Source: Glandiceps talaboti
Lineage: Eukaryota > Hemichordata > Enteropneusta > Spengelidae
DNA: 64,000 nt
Direction: 5' to 3'
Assembly: GCF_964340395.1 (NCBI RefSeq)
Contig: NC_135551.1
Span: 9,539,379-9,603,378, forward strand
Under the pieces are notes generated by a model, which was not told the origin of the DNA, searched no databases, and saw nothing but the letters and a program-made list of their open reading frames with translations. Position numbers and translations under genes: made by a program. Below are positions 34,746 to 46,966 of the stretch, one piece after another. Numbering within the stretch: the stretch's first letter is position 1; the number at the start of each line of letters is the position of its first letter.

Positions 34746-37700
34746 TAAATAACTAAGCTATCAAGTAAGTGACAAATGAACAAGCAAACGAACGACAAGT
34801 ATACTATAGGGACAAATAAAATAATTAAATAAACCAGCAAATAAATAGATACTTGTGGGGGTATACTAGATATGTTTTTGTACTCATCACTATAAAAGAA
34901 ATCTGTCATCTTTATTTTCTCAGTTCTATACTCTGTCCTTTCTGTCCTGTCAGTCTCTCTACAACTTCTTTTCTCTTCTCTTTATTGAATTCCTTGTTAC
35001 AGGTCTCTTTCCTTCATTTTAGCATGGAAGTATAACTATACTTCCATGATTTTAGCAAGGTTGACAAGTCCGTAGAACAACTTTGTAAGAAGATGAATAC
35101 TTATCATGCTGATGGGTGTATACCTGTAGCATGAACCATTGTATGATTTTATCAGGAGTACTAATACATTCACATGCGCAATGAACATTAACAAAGAACG
35201 TTTTCCAAGGTCATACGTGTCACGGGTCATGAAACGCATTACCATTACGGGGTCGGTCATTTCTCCGATGATACAACTGATTTAACGCTAAAAATGGTCA
35301 AAAAAAATGGGTTTTTGAGGAATGCAACATGACTTTTACCAATATTAAGCATAATTTTGAAAATTATAGAAATACTCTGAGCTATTACATTGCATTTATT
35401 TAATTGAAAATCAAACATGTATGAAATATGTAGTTTTCTAAATAAAATCTATGTGTGATAGAACAGCATCTTTTTACTCTCTACATTACCCTGTGTGAAA
35501 ACCAAACAGAAAATTGTGGCAACAAATGTAGGTGTTCAACGTTGACGTAAAAAAAAAAAATCCGGATATCTCAAAGAAGCAAAGAAAAAAAAAGTTGCCA
35601 GCATAGGCGAAGGAGAAAAAAAATAATTCTCAGGCAAGCAGGTGGGAAAAAAAATAATGACTCTCCACCAATCTTCCAAGCCCCCCAGGATATCGAATGG
35701 TCTACCCCTAATGTAACGTTGTACTAGTAATAGTACCATACCGGTACACTTTCGAACAAACCACTTTGCCAGAAATGCTGCTATAAAAAAAAAAACACTG
35801 TTAAAGCTCACATTTTTATTTTATTTTATATAATACATTTGTTCGTGTCATTGTCGTATAACTAGGGCCACCCTGGGTACATTATGCAGCGATCACAATA
35901 TTTCTGACGGGAGTACTCCTCACTCTCTCTGCAAGAAATGCGTCGAAGGCACAACCAGTTTCATTTCACTGGGAACAGCACGTATCTGAAACAATACACA
36001 TGTAAAAATGTTAAACAACTACATAGTTTACTTGTCGACACGAATGAAACTTCATTTTTCAGTAAGTACGGCAAGACAGAGAACGCAGAAAGAACGTATG
36101 GGCGTTAGACCGGGTGCGGTACGTTATGCGTAGTGCACTGATCACCTGACCTCGAGCTTGCACACTAGCGTACTAGACGTAGACGTTGCTTGCTGGACGT
36201 TGAATGTCACAACTATCACAGTCATTAATTATCAATGGTCATGTAGGTATCCAACAAATGCTGCCTTGAAGTTGATTCTAGAAAATGGAATATCCATGTG
36301 CTTTTTTCATTTTGGTAAAAACGCGACCGCGACCTACCGTATATACCGAACTACAAATACAATGAACTACAGGCCGGCATGTACACGTACGGTACGGTAT
36401 ACACGGTCACGTCGCTGAATACTTTTCGATCTGATTTGGTACCAGTACACATAATAAATTACGATGGCAAAAATAAAGGAAAGACGAATTTAAAACGTAT
36501 GAAACGTGAAAATGTACGTACCTTGTCAATCTGTTGTCAACAGCGAATTTGTATCCCGTAGTACACAGTGCTAGGGGTAGGCAGGAAGTGCACTCGACAG
36601 TGTATCAATACTGAATGAGCTCCATTGCGCTGACGCGATAGCGTGTCACGTGACAGGCATCGTCCCCCCCCTGATGATTCAGTTGTAAGACAATGAACGA
36701 CTGATAAATTTAAATGAATAAATTTAACAAATTTTGAAAAAAGTTATGAGTAAAGGAGTAATTTCGAGTCATAATGACATGGTAAGTACATTCAGTAACA
36801 GATATATATGCACTCATGAAATATAACCACAGTATTGAATCCCGTTCCTCCAAAGAATTTGGTGTTATAGGGGCCATCAGTTGTCGAAAAGATGTAGGCA
36901 TGTACAGAAAACCAGTACAGAGTATTAAACAACATTTAAAAGGAAGTGGTTAAATAGACGAACCTTACCAACGCCGTCTGTTGTTGTTGTCCTCTGAGGC
37001 AGGCCTGTATGTCGTACGAGCTAGCTATCTCTAGTGACGTCGACCTTGGCAGGCCAAACTGTTTTCTGTGTAAACTACAGGGAATTCCCCTGATTGTTGT
37101 TTCGTGGAATTGCTCAATCGCGATCGTACGCCATATTGTTTTTGGGTAGCAGTCTATTTCGTATATCTGGAACGTTCAGAAAGAAAACAGAATTCGGATC
37201 AAGAAATTGACTTGTATTTAGAGCTTTGTTATCCGAAGAGCTGAACGATAGTGAGATAGTTGTAAACGTAAGTATATTATACTTTCGTTAGTATATGATC
37301 CAACAACACTCAATGTTAATTTCAGTAATATTACGACAAGAGAAACATATGTGTGTGGCATTGAATACATAGGCAGTGCCACCCCGGAACTGACGTAGTC
37401 CTGGCAGTATATTGGCATTAATTGTTTATTTCATGTTTGAAATCTGCAAGAGAAGCATCACATAGGGTAAGTGCAATGACTTATATTGCAACATTACATT
37501 ATAAACAATCATATTCGTGAAATCTCAGTATATAGTAACAATATATAAAGGACATGTTTGCTAACTTTTTAAATTATATTGAGTCTTTTTTGAAGACAAT
37601 GGCGAGTAACAGAATTCGATAGTTCCATCATATATAAAACTGAACTATATATAGAAATGACTAGCGCGGGTTAATATGACGTCATAAGTGAAACAAGCAA

Positions 37701-37948
37701 AATTAAACAATTATGAGTTTGCTTTCGATTTAGATATTAGGTAGATGTGTGACTGACCCCATGACGCCCGAGTGCTAGTGTGGCTTACTGGGTATTTGTG
37801 TGATCGAGTGATGATTGCAGTGCGGTTGTATTTCACTCTCCACGCTCATGAAAGTGCAGCGGAGGACACTGCAAAAACGATATCGATCACTGGGATCAGT
37901 TCTAATATCCCGAGTACCGACTCTGGAAATCACCCTGTCTGACTCTGC

Positions 37949-37949
37949 A

Positions 37950-37984
<35 letters not shown>

Positions 37985-38062
37985 TTGTTTGCTTGCTTGA
38001 TTGGCTGGTTGGTAGGTTGGATGGATGGATGGATTGAAGGATGGATAGATGGATGGATGGAT
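37949..38062. repeat. (TCTG)n and (ATGG)n microsatellites
   Basis: TCTG block followed by a TGGATGGA block; the first copy of the duplication has a much shorter TCTG/ATGG region at 16258-16330. Confidence 0.9.
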
Positions 38063-38220
38063 GTTTCTTTTTTTAACACGGTTCCTGGACTCTCTAAATG
38101 TTGTGTTCTGAGACCTGCCGAATTGTCAACACCCATGCTTAGAGAGAGATATACGTTGATGCCAGTCTGGGGATCTGCTGATTAATCCAGTCACAGAAAC
38201 ACAAAAACAAACACACGCAC

Positions 38221-38221
38221 A

Positions 38222-38255
<34 letters not shown>

Positions 38256-38331
38256 CATACATAGCACATGCATACATACATACATTTATACATACATACA
38301 TACATACATACATACATACATACATACATAC
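38221..38331. repeat. (CATA)n microsatellite
   Basis: CATA run absent at the paralogous position near 16490, where CA-rich sequence stands instead. Confidence 0.95.
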
Positions 38332-38749
38332 ACCCCCCCCCACACACACACACACACACTGTCCAAGCAGTTTTTGGAAAATACCGTATCAACGCTGAGG
38401 GTTGGACACGAGGTGATTATATCAAATTCTGCTTACCGAACATTCGAGTAGATTTCGCAGAATACTTTAAACAACAATGAAGTATTCACAAGCAATTTTA
38501 ATTGAGAAGAGCTTTCTGAACTAGTGTGCTACGCACAGGCTGGTACGCAATGATTTGTTACCATGTAGAGGTGTTCTGCCATGTATTCCTAGTATTCATT
38601 GACATGTCTATATATGTCAAGGACATACCATCGACGCTCATGAAGTACGTTTGTTCAGCCGTGTTAAAATAGGCAAGTACTGGTTGTAAACATTATGTAT
38701 ATGTTTGTCAAGTGTTAATTATTCACATGCCTTCGGATTTCTCTTCTAG

Positions 38750-40297
38750 GTGTTACTGGAATCCCATCAAGCATAGTTAACAATGCAAGGTAAGAAATAT
38801 TGAATTCCGACTTAATTTGTGTTTTATGTGCAAGATGTGTGAACTGTGTTACATAACAAATGTATTGCATTGTGGTAACGTTGTAATATAGATATCATGT
38901 TAGCCAAGCACATAGAGATGACATATGCGTGAAATTTTTCTTTGACTCGCTTGAATTAAGCAAACACATTGGTGATTGTATGCGGGTTTTGATTGTGTTT
39001 CGCTTTGATGCCAACTTAGTAGTTATAAATAATAATAAACACCTATCAACAAGAAATAAAGTTATCACAAACAATTTTTTTATGGTGTTTTGTTATGCCA
39101 CTCCTTCCAGATGACGTCAAATATATGACATTAATCATGTGAATTTAAACTAGCTAGTCACGATTCATGCATACATAATACTGATATCGTAAGGTCAGCG
39201 ATCTTGAGAGTGTAAATCAACGCCACCGAGCCTGTTACAAGTAGGGCAAACTGTTTTTGTAGGAAATATTTACCGTTTACCTAGAATATATGCAATTCAA
39301 GTGAACGGATTATACATGATTCTACGAACTGAAAGAGATATCTGCCTATTGTATATATACCGGTTCGTATAACTATGTGTAACACCGTAACGGGGGTTGC
39401 GGGCTGATTGGGGCTGGGGCCTCATGAATAAGGTGTATATTTGTATATATGCCGCAGTATGTATGTATGTATGTTGTATGTATGTATGTATCTATGTACG
39501 TACGTACGTACGTATGTACGTACATATGTATGTACGTATATACAAATAGAGGGGTGACCTCCAATGTTAACGTAACCCTCCTTCAGTTTTACTTTCTCGC
39601 TCCACTTTCTGCTTACATATGCTTACTAAATTCGTGCTATAAATAATAGATTTTTGATGGCAAAATATTTAATAAAAAAGATAACACTTTTATTTCACAT
39701 GACAAAACATTAATTTCTTGGGTCAATATAGAAATATCAAACAAAAAACTACAATTTCTGTGACAAATAATTTTTCTTACAGAGCAGAAAATTAAATTGC
39801 GAAACGAAAATTTGTATTCGTGTGGCCCACACTTTTTTGCAAGCGAAAAGGGACGTTATGGACAAAATGTTCGATTATCAGTTTTCATTATATTGTGAAA
39901 GCTTGTATGACGTGCTTCGATTTGATATATGGCACGTACTCCAATGCTACCCCTATCTCTGTGTATAAGGTCATGAACTTTGGGTAATGACCCTTGACCT
40001 CACATCTATGTCCTTCAGGCATGTATAGGCATTATGTATAGGTGAACATCTCAACATGCTGTACTAAACCCGTCGGTTCTTATAGGTATTTGACCTTATT
40101 TATGCATATATAAACATGTATATTGAGAGCTGAACATTTTGCGATTGGACTGTACCATTTTCATGAAATAGGGGGATGGGTCTGTAACGGCTGTCTCTCC
40201 TCTTTTCTTGAATATCATGGCTTCATGGCCCCCTGCACTGGCAGAGTAATTGACAATTTTTTAATTCTCTTTTAGTCCTGGTAAATATCTCCATAAG

Positions 40298-40335
<38 letters not shown>

Positions 40336-41068
40336 AGGGTAGAAGAAAATCAAGTCGGGTTTTTCGTCTCTACAAGCCTGTTTCGTGAGTAAATCACTCG
40401 TCAGGAGATGTTGATGTACTGAATATACCTCGTATAAATCGTGTGGTGTAAGGCGGGATTTACCTAGGGTGTTGAGTGGTGCTTTTGTTTGTACAAAAGG
40501 TGTCAATTATGTGTGCGATGGGTCAGGTGTTACACAACAATGTTTTATTTCGATGGCGACAAGAGGATACAAGTTCATTTCGTTTGTTTAATGTGGATAG
40601 TTCGGGTCGGCAGATAATAAAGAACTTTTCTTTGAGGCATAAATTGCACTTCTTGCTTGCGCTATTGTAGGTTGGGTGGGATGAAAGTGGTCGCCAGGAA
40701 ATGGAGTGGTCGAGTTCCGTAGAGTTCCTATGTTTAGTGTGTCGGAATGATGCTGTGTGGTTTCTGTACCTTGTCTTAAACTCGTTTTCTGTGAGCCCGA
40801 TGTATGTTTCTGTAATGTCGTTGTCGTTGTTATATATATATATATATATATATATAACTCGGTGAGTATCAATCTGCTATAAGACAGTGCTCTATACCGC
40901 AGTGGCAGAGCGTAATAGTTTTGGTAGTACTGGAACTCTTTCTTGGGTGTAACTCGGAGTTTCACGCATATTGCGATCATCAGACACTCTCTCTAGTGAG
41001 AGTGTCTGATGATCGCAATATGCGTGAAACTCCGAGTTACACCCAAGAAAGAGTTCCAGTACTACCAA

Positions 41069-41106
<38 letters not shown>

Positions 41107-42210
41107 TCTCTGGGTGTGCTGCTTATATAGAGTGCAGACAATAGAAATAACACTATTGTCTATGTGGGTTGGTCAACTGAGTTGATATCTAAATGCCGAC
41201 ACGAGAATAAGTTTTATTTATCCAACTTCAATAGAGCATCTATCACCTAAACTAAACCCGTTAACTAACGGAATATCAAAGCCCGACATGTAACAACCCG
41301 CCGACACCTACTTGTCCGCACCCAATAACTCACTCAATAACAACAAACACCTCCACCTCCACAGCACCAACCCACATATACAATAGTGATGATATTTCTA
41401 TTGTCTGCACTCTGTATAAACAGCAGACCCAGAGAGTAGAAACCAGTTGTCTGATGATCGCACTATGCGTGAAACTCCGAGTTACAACCAAGAAAGAGTT
41501 CCAGTACTACCAAAACTATTGCGCTCTTCCACTGCGGTATAGAGCACTGTCTTAGCAGATTGATACTCACCGAGTTATATATATATATATATATATAGTT
41601 TTGGTAGTACTGGAACTCTTTCTTGGTTGTAACTCGGAGTTTCACGCATTGCGCGATCATCAGACAACTGCTGGTTTCTACTCTCTGGGTGTGTGTATAT
41701 ATAGAGTGCAGACAATACCATCACTATTGTCTGTGTCGGTGGGTAGGTGTTGTATGTGTGGGGGTGTTGGTTGTTATTGTGTGAGTTATTGGGTGCGGAC
41801 AAGTAAGTGTTGGCGGGTTGTTACATGTTGGGCTTTGATGTTCCGTTAGTTAACGGGTTTAGTTTAGGTGATAGATGCTCTATTGAAGTTGGACAAATAA
41901 AACTTATTCTCGTGTCGGCATTTGGATATCAACTCAGTTCTTTTGTTTAGTGTGGAGCTTTTGTCTGCTTTAATAATAGTTAGTTTTTCGGTTAAACACA
42001 GGTTGCATCGTTTTGTTTTATTGGTGTATGCTTGGGCTGTCTTGCTGATGGACCAGGATATGGAAAAAGGCTCATTGAGTATCAATCTGCTAAGACAGTG
42101 CTCTATACCGCAGTGGCAGAGCGTAATAGTTTTGGTAGTACTGGAACTCTTTCTTGGTTGTAACTCGGAGTTTCACGCATAGTGCGATCATCAGAGTTGT
42201 CTACTACCAA

Positions 42211-42250
<40 letters not shown>

Positions 42251-45200
42251 GTCAGTGTGAGAAAGTTAACATTCACAGCCTGAAGGTGTAGACTGTCAAA
42301 CATGATGAACGTGAATGAAAAAACAAACACAAAAAAAACACAAAAAACAACAACAACCACAACAATAACAATATAGGTTTAAAATACTCTGGACATTTAT
42401 TGCATGTTTACACAAATACATTGTTTAATTTATTCTGAGTAAACTCGGGGTATCTGTGATACATTTATCTTTTCACACAACCATTTACTACATTGTCTAT
42501 GTGGCACTCTATTGGGAATTTGTAATAGAGTTGTTGCAATGTAGTAGGGTAGAGTTATTCTTCTTTTGAGCTTAACTACCAAGGAGAACAATTATCTACT
42601 CATAAAATATCATTCTATTCATACAATGGACAGAACTCTTTTCTAAATAGCTCTCTGACATAGGGTAATATCTGTTGATATAATTCCCTGTGTCTTTGTC
42701 GGCCAAGGCAAGACCCCTGGCAGACAACAAATTTGGCCTGATGTTTACTGGAGGAGGCCATGAAGTCAACATCACAACCATCCATGCAACCTTCTTTAAT
42801 ACATGTATTGAGAAATTCTCTTTCCTGTTGTGCTTTAATTACATGGGAATGAAACTGTTCTGTATATGTGAGTTTGTCTTGTTCACTGAAAGAAAACTGT
42901 ATTTTCTTTCTGAAGTCCTCACCTTTATAATAGACATCAGTCTGGGGGTTCATACATTGTATGTGAGGAAGGCAACTATTCAAGACACTTCTGAATGTAC
43001 TCTCACCTACTGCAGTTAGATTATTTCACTACAAGATTTGACATAGTGTTCAAAAATATTAATTTTTGAGTCACTTGAAGGAAGATACACAGGTGGAACA
43101 CCATCTCTACAATGAGGAGCTGCTGGCATTGGCAACCCTACCTCATCTCCATATATCTGAAGGAACTTGACAACATCATGAATGACCTGCGTGACCCTCC
43201 AAAGAATTTAACATTTTAATATCCAAATGGTCAGATTGTTATTGTGTGTAGCAGTAAATACAGCAATAACTATTCAACCATGAACAGAATATACAAATTG
43301 TTACAATTGTACTCAGTGAAATATAATCTCACTAAATAGGTATCTTAATATGAGTATTAGTTTTACTTCTTAAACAAAACCCAAGGTCATATTTATGGAC
43401 AAGATCAATATGTCTAATGTTGAAAATAAAACTATTTTTTTAGTTAAACCTCAGAAATCCCCAACTCCCTCTCCCCCACCTTGCCGCTTTCTAACTTAAT
43501 TTGCCAAAATTGAAAAAAATTGTTTCAGAAAGCAAACAATTTCACAATAGTATGTAGTAGTATGTAGTGCTACGAATACAAAGCTAGTATGTACTATGTT
43601 GTAGCATGGAAACAATTAATATCTTTTATCAACACTTTGATGTATTCTAGATCCATACATTTACTAAAATGGAAATTCTTCCATTTCTGTGATTTGATGT
43701 AAATATAATATTTCTACATGTATTTTGGGGTACTGAACAGATTCTATTCTAAGCAAAATTGATCTTGTAGAACTGAAATGGTTGAAAAGCTTACCCTCAC
43801 ACTACAAATTTTTTTTTTATCCTACATAATACATCGAAATTTGAACTATTGATCTCACCCTTAGATAAGATTGTTTTGTGTTGAATAATAGTCAAGGGAA
43901 GTTAACTTAAGATTGTATCAGACTACTTTCTGAAAGCTACATTGTACCACTATTGAAACCTAAATGACTGTAATTGATGTAGTTTGATACATGGTATATT
44001 TGGTAACATTGTTTGATAACACTGGTTCTCATCTCAGTACAGACATAGCTATGCAAAAAAGAAAGAAAAAAAAGTATATATTCAAAAGGAAAACGGAAAC
44101 TCACCTCATAAGAATAAGCATTATGAGGACGTCTTCCCTTATTGCCATGATCACGGGTTGTCACACCATTTGAATGCTTTTGGACCTGACAACATAACAG
44201 GATATAAAATAATTATTACAATACAAATAATCAAACTGTATGAATAAAGAAAAGGACAATTTAGTGTGTTATTAAATGGAATAAAATAATTGCTTAATAT
44301 GAATACATGACTAGGCAAAATAATGATGAATGCAGTAAGTCAAAAAATGTTAGGAAGGCCACATCAACATAATACAAATTAGTCAATTTGGAGACTTTCA
44401 CCTACAATATTGAAAATGTAATCTTAATAAATCATCAAATATAATATATTTCAAACAATTTCAAACAATTTGAAGAAAAACAGTTTTGATCAACGACATT
44501 TAGCAAAATGTAAAAAAAATCAAAAATTGCAATTTACCTAACATAGAAAACAATTATGAAAAATCAAATCAAACAATAAAGTGTTGTCCATTCATTATTG
44601 TAATCAACTATTGAATTTAGTAACATAATGATGTAAGATGTTATATTTATTGGAGGCAAAAAATAATTAAAGCATACACTGAAATACAAAACTTTATGGG
44701 GTTACAATGGCAGGGCGATAGACCAACGACTGGCTAGTCAGCGTGCATATGTATGGGTAATGACCCTTGACCTCACATCTATGTCCTTCAGGCATGTATA
44801 GGCATTATGTATAGGTGAACATCTCAACTGTACGTAGCTGTGTGAACTCTGCCATGTTGAGCCGGTAGTCAAATATTTTGTCGACCCCGATATGTTGATA
44901 GCAATTCCGATCGACACACTTGCAGCCCTCTTGTACAGTTTTCTGAACGTCGGCTCGGTCCAACGAATCCTTGTCACGTCTGGCATGGCCATCGCTTTCA
45001 AAATTTTGAGAATATCTTAGGGCAAGCTCCTCAGTTTGTAATGGTTCTTGCTCAGCCAAGTCATCATCATCATCGTCGTCGTCGTCGTCGTTGTCATCAC
45101 TGATGTTGGGGTCGGAATTGCGTTATTCTTGTAATTCAGTGTCTAAATCAGGGTCAACGTGATAGTTCATCGCCATGGCATAAACAAATATTGACAGGGA

Positions 45201-46901
45201 AACTTCCTCCAGACGATCTACACAACGTATATATGAACAACGCAATCTTCTACTGTCAAACCCTAAGAGCGATTTTGTATTCATATGCAAATTTCAGATA
45301 ACACTTATGTAGAGTGGACGCTCCGTTATCTTGTAAAATACACATAATTAAAATTTGTTTAACCCTCAAGGACACATGAAATGATACACTATATATATGT
45401 ATTTCATTTCGTTAAGAAAGGAAGTTGCTACATGTATTTAATTAAGCAAAAATTCATTTTTTTGACATCTAGAAATTGGCGGTATTTTCAAGACGTTTCC
45501 AACTTTGCAACATTGTAACTTTAAACGCCGATCTACGATTTTATGTGCGCGCTGTTAAGGTCCCCTTTCGCTTGCAGCCCACATAATGTTGTCATCTTAG
45601 AAGAATAATATTCGCGATCATATGCAAACATTTGTTCTAAGTATTAATTCATGACAGCTGAGAGTTCATGGTGACCTCGCAAAACATCAAAACTTAGCGA
45701 ATATTAAAAAGTTGTATTCTGTAATCCGTAACATATGTATGCAGACACATATGCATAGCACAGTGAGACAGATACTGTACGACAATTCGTCACAAAGCGA
45801 TTCTAATTCTGGGGTGGCGCGACGATGGGCTGGGGGCGTGAGTGGCTTTGTACATTTTAATATTTGTCACAGTGTATGTATGTATGTATGTATGTATGTA
45901 TGTATGTATGTATGTATGTATGGTTGTATGGTTGTATGGTTGTATGTATGTATGTATGTATGTATGTATGTATGTATGTATGTATGTATGTATTTATTAC
46001 TTCAGTATCTACAACAGCAATACGATGACTGTTTGTTTGTTTTCAGATTTCAGCCGAGTGCGAATCGCAAGGACTGATACAAAGTGTGCGTACCACCAAC
46101 GTTGTAAACGATTCGTGAAAAAGGAACTTAAATTACCAGGTACATTGACATAAAGTATTCTACCAGTAAAATTTGTTTGTCAATTTTATTGAACAGCATA
46201 TTCCTTCTAAAATGTATTGAATCGAAAAGGGACTGTTCCATTCTCGGACTTGATGGTATTGATAGTCTGTGCTATTGCTGACAGTCACTCTGCATGTGGT
46301 GATGCATCACCTTATGACGTTGCAATAATTCCAAAGCCTGTTATAGTTGCTGTTATAATTTGTTGTAACCAGTGATACACACAATAACAATCTTCTAAGG
46401 CAAAAAGGAATAACTTACTTGGAAGCACCAAACCAGAAACATAATTTTCGACAACAATCTTATTAACACTTCAACATTATATCGGCTGGCCCAACAGAAA
46501 TCTTACCAACGGCGCTACATTTTATCGTCTGGCTCAACAAAAATATTACCAACAGAGATATATTTGTCGAGCGAGACGACAAATATACAGCAATGTTTGG
46601 AAGATTTTTGTTCAGCCGTGCGATAAAATGTAACGCTGCTGGCAAGAAGATTGTTGAGCCAGACGATAAAAGGTAGCAATGTTCATAATATTTCCGTGCA
46701 GTCAGATGATACAGATGATAAAATGTAGCAATGTCAGTAAGATTTTTGTTGAGTCAGGCGATAAAATGTAGCACTGATGGTGTGATTTTTTGTCGAGTCA
46801 GACAACGTTTTGTTTCAGGTTTTGTGATTTTAATTGTATAGTCAAACGTTTTGAAAATTATTAATTGTTGTTTATTGTTTTGCCTATTTGTTTTTTTATA
46901 G

Positions 46902-46966
<65 letters not shown>

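Larger units (their letters stand above)
32452..36754. other. Divergent intergenic/upstream region between genes C and D
   Basis: No recognised coding exon. It holds two copies of the conserved upstream block (33888-33992 and 34327-34425), an (AAAAC)n tract at 34700-34745 and a purine-rich A-tract stretch at 35549-35660. Confidence 0.6.
40857..41073. mobile_element. PLE pseudo-LTR fragments in a 158-bp palindrome
   Basis: 40857-40915 carries a pseudo-LTR piece (GAGTATCAATCTGCT..TAAGACAGTGC) shared with 41535-41575 and 42076-42125. 40916-41073 is an inverted repeat with one mismatch near its centre; each arm holds one hammerhead motif. It ends in (TA)n at 41072-41104. Confidence 0.85.
41598..42213 (-). 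mobile_element. Short Penelope-like element with two hammerheads, minus strand
   Basis: Bounded by (TA)n arrays at 42214-42241 and 41576-41597. In minus-strand order: hammerhead motif (42200-42155), pseudo-LTR (CCACTGCGGTATAGAGCACT, GCAGATTGATACTCA), GIY-YIG tail reading CNLCLTEKLTIIKADKSSTL, NKRTELISKCRHENKFYLSN, a ~200-bp spacer, and a second hammerhead (41670-41625). It lacks the reverse transcriptase and the first half of the endonuclease, so it is a non-autonomous or truncated copy. Confidence 0.8.

Noticed and set aside
35536-35811. Phe-rich 91-codon minus-strand frame
   Set aside because: It arises from A-rich tracts (AAAAAA..GAAG) read backwards; no domain or start context.
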